From Prunella strophiata (lineage: Eukaryota; Chordata; Aves; Passeriformes; Prunellidae), in contig JAZBQD010000015.1 in assembly GCA_036583965.1 (NCBI GenBank), positions 85,883,309 to 85,947,308 of the forward strand: DNA of 64,000 bases. The letters run 5' to 3'. This document shows, piece by piece, positions 13,216 to 25,610 of this stretch (position 1 is its first letter; each line of letters starts with the position of its first letter). A program made the position numbers and the translations under genes. The notes below the pieces were generated by a model. It was not told the origin of the DNA, made no database searches, and saw only the letters and a list, made by a program, of their open reading frames with translations.

Positions 13216-16011
13216 TTACATGAATGCAAATCATGATGGGCTCTCAGGGCTTGATTCGAAAAACAGTTCCACACCATTGGTGATGAATTCCTGCAGGCTT
13301 TAAACAGGAACTTCACACTCCTCCTCCAACAACAACAAAGAGTAGGGCTTTATGATTCATTAACTGGCCCAGGCTTCCTTTTTCTTTTTCCTCCCTTGCT
13401 GATGTGGAGAATGAGGAATCAAGGCAGATCAACTGGGGTTTCAATGCATCATTCTTAGGGCACGCACTCAATACTCATGCAAGAAAGGACAAGAGTGTCT
13501 TTGGGTTAGTCTATGCAACTGTGTCTCCCTCCAGTGTCCAATTCCAGCCATTATGGCTGCTGGCACTATTTTTAGCCACTTATTTTTCTCCTGGCTGGGT
13601 ATTTGCTTGCATCTAGTCAGAGTAGAAGTCGTGAAAAATGGATTTTAGGACAAGCAACTTCTGTATTCTGCTGTCAGCCAGACTCTGGTAATACAAGCAC
13701 AGTGCTATGAACATGCTATAAGTTCTCATTTCCATTATCATCAGTCTTATATATGCTCAAAGGAATTTCTCTTGGAGAAGCCCTCCTTCTGGGGATGTCA
13801 GAACAAGCACCAATGGGTACTTTACTGGCTTACGTTGAATTAGAGATGCAGAACAATTCAGGATCAGTATGACAGTGTTCCACACCAAACTCACACATAA
13901 TTTGAAAGAAAATCCCCTGATCATTGGTATAAGAGCTATGATTTGCCTGTATGTAAATATCTATGTTTGCCCTATCTCCTGTCTGTCATTATGTTGAGCT
14001 CTTCCCCACAGGGTGTAATGAAGTCTGTGCTGCATCAACTCTTAAAGGCAAGATACACAATAGATGAGGATAAATTTGTCCTGAGACTACAGTTACCTTA
14101 CTCAGCTTTCCCAATAACCTTACCCAAAAGGGAAGATCAGAGGCAAGAAGATAATTAGTGAGATCATCAAGAAATGACTTCATAAATCCAGGCCTTTCAT
14201 TTGGAGGAAGCTGGCAACCTGCCCCCCTAGAAGAAGGTGTTATTTCACTAGAAACTGTAGATCAAAGTGATCAGGGATAATTATTTGAGAAGTTAAGTAG
14301 GTAATCAGTTTAGGAAACAAAAAAAGAAAACCAAAAAACCCAACCCCTCAGTCCTTGGAGCCTGAAGAAAAATTAACCGGAATTCATGCTGTCTGTAGTT
14401 TTGTTCTAAAATTAAATTTAATTTCATAAATGTAATTTCATAAGCTATTCATCAGATATCTTGTTGAGGGACCCTGTGCCAAACTCATGTGACACAACTC
14501 TTCCCAAGCCTCAAAAGGAGAATAACTCTTTCTTGGTTTTCCCTGTGCTTTACCTATCCCATGGAAATAGAGCCAAGTCCCATCCTCATTCATGGGCAAT
14601 CTGCCTGTAAATCCCAAAACAAGATTAAACTCCTTTTGTTAGTGATTCCAGTCTCCAGTGCTGCCCGTCTGACACTATTTAGTGGTGCTTACACTCACCA
14701 TGAAGAGAAAACGAGGTCATAGAAAAGAAACCTGTTTCTCTGCAATTCTGAGAGAACATTTCTTGCTCATCCCATAAATTTAACAATACAGTTGTGTTTG
14801 GGATGCAGGTGAGTGCTCCACGAGCCAGTGGGCTCACCTTCTGGTATGTCCTCCCATGGCAACTTCCTCCTTTAATGCCATCCTGCTATGTGTTCCCCCA
14901 CACCAGGCATTTACATTAATGTGCAGAGGTCGGGAGGCAGCAGCGCCTATTCGGTGCAGAGCACGCTGCTCTCACAGCCCCCTTCACAATGGGCTTGAAA
15001 TGTCAGAAGTGTTGAACCATTAAAAAAGCAAATTTATCTTTCAGCCAAAAATCACAGACCAGTGCTTAGGGAGACCTAATTCTGGTCTTTGTTTGCTTCA
15101 GTAGTGTGAGAGAAGAAATATCATCCCCTGACTCTTGGCCTTTTACTGATTTTCTATTTTTTTATCTAATTATTGATTTAGAAGTCATGTGGAAATATGA
15201 GGGAAGTGTTGTTTCTTTATCTCCCCAGAATATAAGTGGATACTTTTTGGAGCAGCTGCTTTTTAAATTTGTGATCTCACACAGAGATTTGTGAAGAGTC
15301 TTGTCCTGTATAGTTGCATCTCTGATCAGAAATGTATCACCTGGTACTTGGATTCTTTTGGTGTTACAAAGCAAATTTGTTGTCTAGAATAGATCACATG
15401 AGGGCACTGCATAGCATCATTTACAACAGTGCAGGAAGTTGAAAAGAAAGGCTCAATCAACTTCCAAAGCTAGCAGAGCTTAATAGGCCAGCCTTTCATT
15501 AAGTGAATTCCTAAATGTTGAGCAAATTCTTTCAGATGTAGGCAGCTAATGGTTGAGGATGCATGTGATGCACTAGTCATTACACAGACACTGATAAAAA
15601 CCTTGAAGCTACTTTTTTTCTCAGCAAGTTCACATAAGTAGAAGGGAGGGAAAAAAAGAGACTTCTCTTCAGTGGTTTCTTTCATGTCACAAGAAGGAGG
15701 GTCATGTGTTTTAGTTTAACTGATACATTCCAATAAAATGATTTTCAAAGGGACAAGACAAATAATGACCATGTTACACATGCTGGCTGGTGCACATCAG
15801 ATGGAGCTACTTTTCCAATATACAATATACTTGTTATTTTGCAAGCTGGCTATAATTCATTTAAGGTGTCTTTTTGTTTAATTTTGTCTAATAAACTAAT
15901 AAAATGACCCAGTGAAGCCTTTATGGCTGTTAAAATTTTGATTAATTATTTTAGTCTCCATTTTCATTAAAAAATCAAAAATGCATTCTCACACACAGTT
16001 CCTATTAAATT

Positions 16012-16029
16012 AAAAAAAAAAAAAAAAAA
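16012..16029 (+). repeat. Poly(A) run, 18 bases
   Basis: Uninterrupted A homopolymer without a recognisable retrotransposed body upstream. Confidence 0.9.
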
Positions 16030-17659
16030 GATATCTGAAGAAAAAGTCTTTTCATCTAGGACATCTTATTTTTTTTGTCAATCTAGATGCCAGGATATGA
16101 GCTAGAGGAGACTTGTAACTCACGTATTTTATGGATGACGCTTAAACTTGCTTACATAGTCACTTGCAAATGATTCCCTATAACACCTACACTTTTGTTT
16201 CTGACAGAAAAACATGCTGCTGCATTAAACCTGTGTACTTTAGACATGACATTTGCATAGGCTGAAAAAGTTCTCTTTATTTACAGAGTCTCTTAAAATG
16301 AGGTTTTCCTTGCTGTCTAGTCACTGGAGATTTTCATTAGCGTCCTGACACTTTACCTCTCAGGTTAGTGCATTTATCATTTTCCTTGTCTTTTGAAAGG
16401 TGATATGATGTCTTTGCCCCTCAACAGTGTAACAAAATGACAAATGAAGCATTCGACTGGCCTTTGTATAGAAGGGAATTGGGAAGGAGGAGGAGGAGGA
16501 GGGAAGAAGGATGCAAAAATAACCACCCCAAAACAACAGTAACAAAAAAGAGTTTGGCATTCTGTTGCTTAATTACCAGACAGAGCAGAGAAGCTTAATA
16601 GTCCAGCAATGGGTGGAAGGAGCTTCACAGCATCACAGGAAACAGTATGCAATTAGTCAGGGTCAGGATGCCCAAGATCAGATTTGCTTAAGGCTAAAGA
16701 GAGACAGAGCAAGGCTATGGCAGTGTCACAATCTGCAGCCCGGTTGTCTCCCTGAGGCAGGATGCCTTTTGCTTCAGTTTCTAATTAAACAACCAGGCAA
16801 CCAAGCGTGTCCACTCCTGGCTTACTTGTGTATCGCTTGTTTTGCATTCAAAGACCTGGAATGCTTGGGAGGGTATTTACTAAAGCAGAGGATTAAAACT
16901 ACAAATATAATTATTAAAAGTGGTGAATGCAACAAATATTTGTCAATACAATGAGAAATCCTGAACTGATCTCCAAAAGGAAAAAAAATTCCAGCATTTT
17001 AGTTTTGCTATAGAATGATTCTAAGTTCCTCAGGGGCATGTTAATGCAGACTTTCCCCTCTGTTGCAATATAAGCCCAAGTGTCTCTGACTGTGGTCGGT
17101 AAGAGGAGCCTGGGGAGCGAGGGTGTCAGCAGGGCAAACACAGAGTGATGCTGCTTCTGGCAAGGCCTTCCATGCCTGAAAACCTGACCTTCCCCAGCTG
17201 GGTGTTGTGTTTCTGTCTTTGTATTTGAGATGTCCAAATGGACCTTTCCTTCAGGAGTGTGTCTAAGGATGTTTTGAACTCATTTATACATTTGATATCC
17301 CAAGCATCCCAAGTTGATAAAAGTTTTTGTCTCCAGAGAACAAGCACTTTCATTTGTTCTAAACCTTATTCCTGTTGCTACCAGTTATGGTCCCTAGGTT
17401 ATGGAAAATAATATGCACACACATATATACATATAACTTGAAAGGAAAATAATCTGTGATAATTTTCTGCATGACATTCATGATTTTATGACCTTTAACA
17501 TTTTGGGTGTCTCTTTCACATGTCCAAGATTATTCAGTCTCTACTCATAAGGAAGCAATCTCATACTTCTGATCATCTGTACTGCTTTTGTCCCTACTGT
17601 TCCAGCTCTCCCACATAATTCCTGAGATGTTGGTTATCCAGAAGCAGATGCAGTATCGG

Positions 17660-17945
17660 ACACAGCACAGTTATGTACAGTGGCATATGTTTTTCCCATA
17701 TGTGTTATTTTGGACTTATCAACAAAGCATTCCATCTGCCATTTTTCTATCCAGGCACCCAATGCCATGGTATCCTTCTGCAGCTGTTCACAGTCAGTTT
17801 GATGACCACAGATCACTTTGTATCAACCCCAATCTTAGTCACCTCATTGTTGACCCTGTCTTCCAAATCATCCGTGAGTAGGTTGAACAACAGATGTTGC
17901 AGAATAGGTTCAGTGGAATCCCAGTGTATCCCACTCCTGCTTATG
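17660..17945 (-). mobile_element. Ancient CR1-type LINE fragment (reverse-transcriptase region)
   Basis: Read on the minus strand, the segment follows the CR1 reverse-transcriptase coding region. After the 'FNIFINDLE'-like part (here degraded to '...LLTDDLEDRVNNEV'), it runs through the active-site region and on to 'DCEQLQKDTMALGAWIEKWQ' and 'VDKSKITHMGK', which match the usual CR1 order (DCEELQKD..L..W..KWQM.F..DK.KV.H.GK). The active-site motif expected as FADD reads IGVD, so it is catalytically dead. A stop in the same region breaks the frame before the downstream 60-codon open stretch. Resemblance is closer to the older amniote-wide CR1 lineages than to the bird-specific CR1s elsewhere in the window, which fits an old insertion. 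Both ends are ragged. Confidence 0.82.
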
Positions 17946-19538
17946 TCCTACATAATGTGTTCATACTACTGAAATCCAATGCCTTTTGTCTATAAATAAA
18001 GCAAAATTAAGTAATTCACTATAGAATATGTGAATTCCTCATCATTGCTATAATGGTCTAATTTTCAAGTTGCTAGCCTTTGAACTATTCTGCTGTTGAG
18101 CTATTTAGCAATGTTTCTGGGGGCCAGTTTCTTCCATGCCAAAACCCAGTGTGCTATTTTTTATTCATGCAGAAAAAAATCAGAATCAGAAGACTTTGGG
18201 CTTCAGATTAATTCAAGACAAATTCCACCTACATGTCACAACATGCAAAACTGAATGAGAATTAGTTGATTTGGAGCAGGAGATGATGAAAGTATTGGAA
18301 AGAAGCTAATTGAAAGACCTTACCATTTTACATTAAAAGAAATAACAGCATTTGGGAGTATCCTATGACTTCAGTAGAAAAATACTACGTTAGCTGGATA
18401 TTTCCTGGAGACCAGTTTGTGGCACAGATAGTCAAGTGCAATGCCCTTCCATTAGATCTATAGATCATTAATAGGTGGTAAAGCAAACCTGGATTTCCTG
18501 AGCACAAGCAGAGGAGACAAAATCTGTTTAGGTCATAGCCACTATTGTGTCTAAGCCTTTGGGTTGATCTGTGCTTCTGTTCACCCCTGATACATTGCTC
18601 TGGTGTTTAGAATGTATTTAGTTATCTGGTAATATTTTCCTCTGTACAAGAATAGTGATCATCTTCCTAATGGGCAGCATAATAATTTAAGCATATTTAT
18701 ATTTGTACTAAAGACCACAGTCTCAAAGTATAATCTAAAAGATGGCTATGTGACAGATTATCCCTGACAGGATTTAGGAAAATGTCATGTATCAGACATA
18801 CAGGCCAACAGTATGTAACGGGACTGCTGCCTCTGGCAGCTTAGTTTTAGCAGATTTCTAATCACATGTATTTCAGGAAGATAAGAGGCTTGCACAAATT
18901 ATTTATAGCTTTTGAGGGCTCCTCTAGACTTGAATGAAAGCATAGTTACTTGTATTCCTTATTTGAGGAAGTTTTTGTACCAGCAATCCTAAAATTGGCT
19001 GTGTTGCCCTTTTAATCTTTGGGGATTACAAGGCAGATGTAACAGAACTGTTTCCAAAGCAAGATTCTCACAGATTTAATGAATTAGGTGACACTGTGCC
19101 TTTGCTCTTCTCCCCCTCACCCCCTGCCCTGTTAACACACTGTTTTGTGACCACATTTAACCAACCAGCTCATTTGTACTCCTCATGTTTATTATTCTTG
19201 CTTTCACATCGTATTGGCAGAAAATATGGTTCTTGGGATACATTGGAGTTTTGATTGCATTCCCTCCAAGATATTGTTAGGAAAAACAAGTATATGAGAA
19301 AAACTTCCCTTCTTAAAATTGATGCTTCATGCTGGTGCTTCTTCTAATTTTCTTTGCTTTGTCTTTTGGTATCAAACACTGACTAGACACCTGAAAAGAG
19401 GGTGTGGTGAAGAAATCCCTTTCTACCTCACCTCCTAAAGACAATGGTACAACTCAACAGCTCCTTGCCCTGCCAACATTACAAATGCTTCCAAAACCCT
19501 GCCAGGAGAGTGCTAACTTATCTTTCTTTTCTTCTTCC

Positions 19539-19578
19539 TTTTTTTTTTTTTTTTTTTTTTTTTTGGGGGGGGGGGGGG
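19539..19578 (+). repeat. Poly(T)26 directly joined to poly(G)14
   Basis: A run of 26 T (19539-19564) is followed at once by 14 G (19565-19578), preceded by a TC-rich stretch. On the other strand this is C14 followed by A26. The exact lengths may be unreliable, because such homopolymers are hard to sequence. Confidence 0.92.
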
Positions 19579-21444
19579 TTGTTTTTTAATTTTAATGCAG
19601 CTTCTAGGCTTCCAGACAAGCTTGGGGTTGCAGAACTGTTTGTAAGCTCTTAGGTCTTGGCCTGTGAGCAATCTCTTTGCCCAAACTTGCTAGCGAGCTG
19701 AATGGCTTAGCTCTCAAAGAAAAAGATACAAGCCCTTGTTGGAGCTAAGAGCATGATTATTTGTTGGAAAACCTTTAGCCTGGATTCCTTCCATTTTGTG
19801 GCTTTCTGATCTGTTGTAGATAGGCTTGATCTTGTCTTTGTAGAAAACAGAGGTCAAACTCTTCTGCTGCGCTTACTGGCATGTGTTGCTTGAGTTAGTG
19901 AAAGCCATATCTGCAATTTGCTCAGAACACAGGATCCACCAGCTAAAACTACTGGTTGACCATGCTCATTATCACATTTCTGACAGTAACTGCTAGCAGA
20001 TGCTTCAGAAACAGAGAATGCAAACAAGATAATGCATCTGGCCAAACAGGAAGCAGCAGCCAATAGGAAGAAAAATTATTTTCTACCTTTTCTTATGATC
20101 AATGTGTGCCTTGAAACAGAAAATACATTTGTCTTGTGCATAAAAATAGTTAACATCTATGGTTTTCATTGAGGAGCTTGATATGTTTCTTGGAAGATAA
20201 AAATAGTCAAAGAATCAGAAAGACAAATAATTCAGATGTGGAGCACAATACATGAGTTCTTTAAAATTACTGATAATTATTCAGTGGGGAAAAAAAATAT
20301 GTATTTTGAATTAAAAAAAATACGACTGTTGTTTTTTCATGGGAAAAAATTCAGAGATGTTTTCCATTTTGTCACTGTAGGCTGTGATCAGGAGCTGAGT
20401 TCCATCATATGTTGCCACGTGCTGTTTTGCGGACACTTCCCTAAGTTCCAGGCGAGCATGTGATTTCTTCTGTTGACCTGCATGTCACAGTGCATGAATG
20501 GCTGCTCTGTTTGCCATGAGCCTTCAGATCAGGCTTAGATGCATTGCCTAATTGACTGTCTGCTTGTACCCTTCTCTTTGGGCCTGCTGTACTTGCAGTC
20601 TCTCTCCCCTACCAGTCCATACCCTTTCCTCAGATCTTTGTTTAGGAGGGAATGAATACGAAGCTGCTCTTTGTCTCATTAACCAAACTGTCTGAGTTTC
20701 TTGGCTGGCTTCTTGTTATGTGACAGTTTTGATTAGACCATAGGCATTTGGGGACTATAAATACACTCAGTCCTCTGTGGGGCAAATGGGCAACATTTTT
20801 GGCTGAGGTTTAATTGGTGGGTCCAAGGAACTGGGACCGGCGTTTTGCTTAATTGAACTGACTTTGAAAATGCATGACCCTTGTTCTAGTCACAGAACAG
20901 TTTTCACATGCTCAAAAGTACAGGCTTCAGCATCTTCATCACTCATTCTTCTCAGTCTCAATAGGGCAGGACCACTTGGAAGGGCACAGGATATAATTAA
21001 TCCTTCGTGTTCAGACCTCTTTTGCTGAATCTGCTTCTTTGGTATTTTTCTTAAGATGTTACAGCCTGTCTGGCTGCTAGAGTTTATCCACCTTGTCCTT
21101 TACACAGGCCTGTAAAGAGCAGGCATGTGGTAACAAATTTCAACCCCATTATAGACCTGGGTTTGATTGGAGGAAATGACCTGGGACAGAGAGGTTCTTC
21201 ATCTTTTGTTTGACATAAGTCATGATTTCAGTGGCCAAACATGTCTTTAGGGATGGAAAAAATAATAGAGAATGTGATAGCATATTTTACACCTTTTTAC
21301 TTAACTGGTAAAATTAAACACCCTTTTACTCATGGCTTTACACATAAATAAAAGTTTTATAGAAGAGCTATACATTTGATTTGGTCAATATTTCCAAAAA
21401 CATTGTGCTTGTCTATGCTGCTCTAAATAGAAATCATATATAAA

Positions 21445-21469
21445 TTATATATATATATATATATATATG
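21445..21469. repeat. TA dinucleotide microsatellite
   Basis: An alternating TA tract of about 24 bases. It accounts for the Tyr-Ile repeats at the end of the spurious 166-codon minus-strand ORF. Confidence 0.9.
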
Positions 21470-21836
21470 TTACTCATGTTTTTAGGCTTTATGGCTACAA
21501 AAATGTTGCTACCCATATGTAATGGAACACCAGGACACATCTTCTGATAAATCAAAGGCAGTTGCCCCATACAACTGAAGTAGTAGGCCTGCTCTGTTGG
21601 TGAAGAGGAGGCTTCAGAGATGTCCAGGGAGACTTGCTCTAGGTAGGAATCTCCATTTACACAACAAGTGTAGGCACCTGCTATGCCAACATCCCTAAGG
21701 GTCTCTCCATCTGAGAGCACAAGGGAGATGATCTTCCTTGGGAAGAAAGGCACTAAACCCAAAGCTATTTTGTAGTTCAAGTTGTTTGTAGGCAGAATTA
21801 AGAAACTCATAATGGATAATCTAGCCAAATTTTGGC

Positions 21837-21853
21837 TTTTTTTTTTTTTTTTT
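21837..21853 (+). repeat. Poly(T) run, 17 bases
   Basis: Uninterrupted T homopolymer. On the minus strand it gives the lysine run of the spurious 166-codon ORF. Confidence 0.9.
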
Positions 21854-23851
21854 AATGATGTATCTGAAATTTTTTGTCTGTACTCTGCCAATTCTGTGTA
21901 GAGGGGATGCTGTGTCAACAGGAAGAACACAGCAAGCCATTGCAATAAGACTTAGCAGGCAGAAACATGTTTTAGTGAGTCCAATTCACCCACAGCAGAC
22001 AAGGTGCCTCCCTTCTCTAAAAAATACCTAGCCAATACCTCAGACAACAACAATAAAAAAACTACTTAAAAAATAAAAGGAAAACAGAGGAAGATCTATT
22101 AGGCAGAAAGTTAGGGGTTTTTTTTATTTCCCTTTGACTCAAGAACTTAAAAATAAGGAAACTGTTCCAGAACACCAAAATTTGAAGCAGACCTGATTCT
22201 CCTCTTACCCTTTTCATACTGAGAGGATGTATGTACAACTTTTTTGAGGGAAGATTGCATCTTCTTTGCCACTACAGTATTGTAAACATTGTACAATGAA
22301 AGCAATTAAAGAGCAAGGCTTGCTCATGCTGAACTCCTGGATCCTATGCACATTTGTGACAAAGTTTCCACCGCTGCTGAACATCTCAGGATTTTGCCCT
22401 GAGTTTTTACTCAAACAGAATCATCATTGAAATTCAAGATTTGCCAGAGGATAAACTTAGCATGAATCAGGTGTTGTCCTTGGGCTAGGAAGGTTGCTAC
22501 CCCAAGTGTGTAGTTATCTGTAGGTCTCCTGTCACTATTTTGCACATATGGATGAAATATAATTTAGAATACACACATCTGTGCATTTCTCACTTACCTA
22601 TGAACCCTGTGGGTCAAGCAGTTAAGCACCATACAAACGATAGCTATAAATAGAAAGGAAAGTGTCCTTAAGAGAAATGCTCTTTTTTTGTTTCCTCCCT
22701 TATTCCCAGCTGAGTGATTCTAGGATTTGTGGTTTGTTTTTTGTTGTTGCTTTTTTTCGTTTCCCCCTGAATAGCTGATGGCTTTCTTGATTGGAGTGGA
22801 AGGGAACAGGCATTTCACTCCTTCGACCTTGTCCTGTGCTGTGTTCCACTCCATGTGCTCATGCTGAGTTCACTGAAATGGTATGGACATTTCAGCACCC
22901 AGCCTCCATTTACAGGGAGACTTCTCCATGGATCAGCTCCAACATAACATGATGTTGGTAGGACAGAGAGTTCAGATCACAAGCACTCATCTGTTTTCCT
23001 GTGCTATCCCCCACCCCCATCCCTCAGCTTCCTCTGTTCATAAAAGCAGGGTTTATGAATTTGCCTTTAAAAATATGGTCTGCTTTTCCAATGCACCAGT
23101 TCTACTTTCTGATTCATATAGAAAATGTGCTGTGACAGTGCAATATGTATTCAAGGTTATTCTTACTGGTAGTAAAAAGCAGATTATCTCTGAAAACATA
23201 TGGAGTCCTGCACATATGCACATCTCCTGCCAAACCAGAGGAAGCAAGTGGAAACAAATACAAGCAAACTTCAGGAAGAGTACATACAAGTTGTTTCTAA
23301 ACCATGAACAGCAAAAATGAATACTGTTAGTCTGAAACAAAAAAAAAAAAGTTGGAAGGAAAGACAAGAGAAAAGATATCTTAGCACAATAAGTGTCATC
23401 TTAGAGGTGGTGATACCTTTTCCTGCTCTTAGAAAATTGAGATCCAGGCTACAGTTAAGGGATAAGAGGTTTTACCTCAGTATTTTAATAAGGGTCCTTA
23501 TTGGTGCACCACTTTGCCAAGGTGCATTGCAGCACATTCCAAGGTAAATACCGAGCTAAAACCTCCTATCCTTTAATTCTGTCAGGCTCTCAGTTTTTTA
23601 AGACCAGGAAAAAAGGCATCAGTGGTATCCTTTCTCAATTATAACTCCATCATATGCTGAGAGATTCCAGAATGTGTGGAAGGAATGGGCATGGAGGAAC
23701 CCATGTCACACCCAGTAACAAAATGATGAATGAGGAAAATGGGAAAAGAGTTAAAGAGCTAAACTCAGTTCAGGGAATACAGGTACAAGTTAAAACTCCA
23801 GCCTAGCCAACAGAGTAAGGTAGGAAACCAACCACAGATATTTTTATTCTG

Positions 23852-23941
23852 TTTTTTTTTTTTTGTTGTTTGTTTGTTTGTTTGTTTTTTTGTTTGTGGG
23901 GTTGGTTTGTTTTTTTTGGTTTTTTTTGTTTTTTTTTTTTT
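23852..23941 (+). repeat. T-rich TTTG simple repeat
   Basis: Starts with 13 T, then GTTT units (about 23865-23887), then interrupted G-in-T sequence ending in a 13-T run at 23929-23941. The same composition recurs at 25.5, 50.1 and 51.2 kb. Confidence 0.9.
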
Positions 23942-25546
23942 ACCATGTAACATAACTCTGGTTTTACTGACTCCAAGGTGGGGGAAGATGCCTTATGTGA
24001 AATGGCATTGCACAGACACCCCATGGCTCTCTCTAGAATTTTTCTGGGATGAGTGTCATTTGGGTCCTTTTTGGTTTATAGATAGAACATGAGATGACAA
24101 ACTCAGAGCAGTGGAGAAGAGCTGTCAGTTACACTGAAAATTCAGTGGTCTTGAGAATCAGAAAAGAGAAGATAAAAACAGTGGTGTTAAGAGTCTGGGG
24201 GAGCTGCCACAAAAGGAAAGAGTAATTTGGTGAACTATCTCTTCCCTTTCAGCAAAAATATCAGAGAACTCTCTTTGATAGAGAGATAGGCACATGATCA
24301 TGCTGCAACTGGGTTGCTATAAAATTAATATAAAAAAAACACCTGAATGCAAGAGGTACTGCATGAAGTGAGAGTCTTTGAGTCTCTGCTGATGCTTTTA
24401 ACACCTTTACAACTTGCAGATGAGTATGACACCAGCAATGCTTTTATTTTCTTTGTTATCCTTACTGCTTTAAGTGAGAACTAGCAAGCTGGAGTGGACT
24501 CAGAGCTATTTGAAAAGCTTCAGGACAGGTAATTTCTATTAGTGCAACAGATGGGAGTTAGGTTACCAGTGCCTGTACCAGGTATTCCTACAGATTTTTC
24601 AGGTGACTCTAGCATGAAGCCAATTGGTGCATTCTCTCCAATGGCCTCTGAGTCAGGATAAGTCCCTTTTGTGTCTGAAAACCTTCTGCAAGAGGACACG
24701 AGTTTCCAGGAAAGACACCAGAGCCCCAGAGTGCTGGGGCTGTAGCTTTCATGTCTGTGGAGGTTTTGTAACAAAGCTTGAGGGAACCCTTGCTAAACTC
24801 TCAAGACAGTGGCCCAAGGCCAAGCTGCCCTACTGAGCCTTTACTTGAAACAAGGCCAATGTTACTCTTCTATCCACGGGGACATGGGGACACGTCCATT
24901 AAAGTGTGTGTGGTGCTCTGCTTCTGAGACATGGGGAACAACAGAGAAGTTAATAAATAAACACAATTAAACAAATCAGGTCTCTCATGAATGCATTGTC
25001 TTCTGTCTTTTCTCAAATTCTTTACATTCCAAAACCATATTGGAAAATGTGAGGCAAATGCACAATAAATGCTGTGAGCTGCTTTTTGGGCATGCTGTTT
25101 CCATTATTATGGCTATTTGAAAAGTGCATGAATGCAAAGCACTTTTAAACACTCTAAAAATTAATACAGAAGAAACAATAGAAACACATTTATTCTTGTT
25201 TTATTCAATGTCAGTGTTGCTGAGTTTTGCCTGACCAGATGTTACAGAGTTTCAAATCAGTTCAACCATAGCTGTTAACAAAATGTCCTTCTTTCACCAA
25301 AATGAAAAAAAAAAAAAATCACATTTATTTTAGATCTCTTTGGGTTTTAATATAAATGAAACAAAGATGCAATTTATCCTTTACTAGTGCTAGTACTCGT
25401 GATTTCTGAGAGTACTGATCACAAGGCTTTGAGTGTGTGCTGTTTGCACACTATTCGCACAATTATTTCACAATTCCTAATGCGCAGTTTTAACTCAGCA
25501 ATACTGGTCCTGCAATTTCGGGGTATGCTTTTTCTTTGGTGGTTTT

Positions 25547-25610
25547 TGTTTGTTTGTTTGTTTGTTTTTCTTTTTTTGTCTTTTTTTTGTCTTTTTTTTT
25601 TTTTTTTTTT
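25547..25610 (+). repeat. TTTG repeat followed by poly(T)
   Basis: TTTG units at about 25547-25566 lead into T runs broken by single C or GTC, ending in 19 uninterrupted T at 25592-25610. Confidence 0.9.

Larger units (their letters stand above)
11841..17659. other. Unique non-coding stretch
   Basis: No gene recognised. It contains a 23-T run (12462-12484), a 15-T run (12988-13002), an 18-A run (16012-16029) and a GGA-rich tract (about 16485-16503). The block at about 13040-13215 is listed separately. The longest ORFs (139 codons on - at 11783-12202 and 129 codons on + at 16565-16954) show no domain or known family. Confidence 0.55.

Noticed and set aside
16565..16954. 129-codon ORF, plus strand
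   Set aside because: No family resemblance, no start context of note, and no splice signals that fit.
21445..21945. Longest ORF in the window (166 codons, minus strand)
   Set aside because: It runs through a T17 tract (lysine run) and a TA repeat (Tyr-Ile run). The rest shows no domain or known family and no splice or promoter support.
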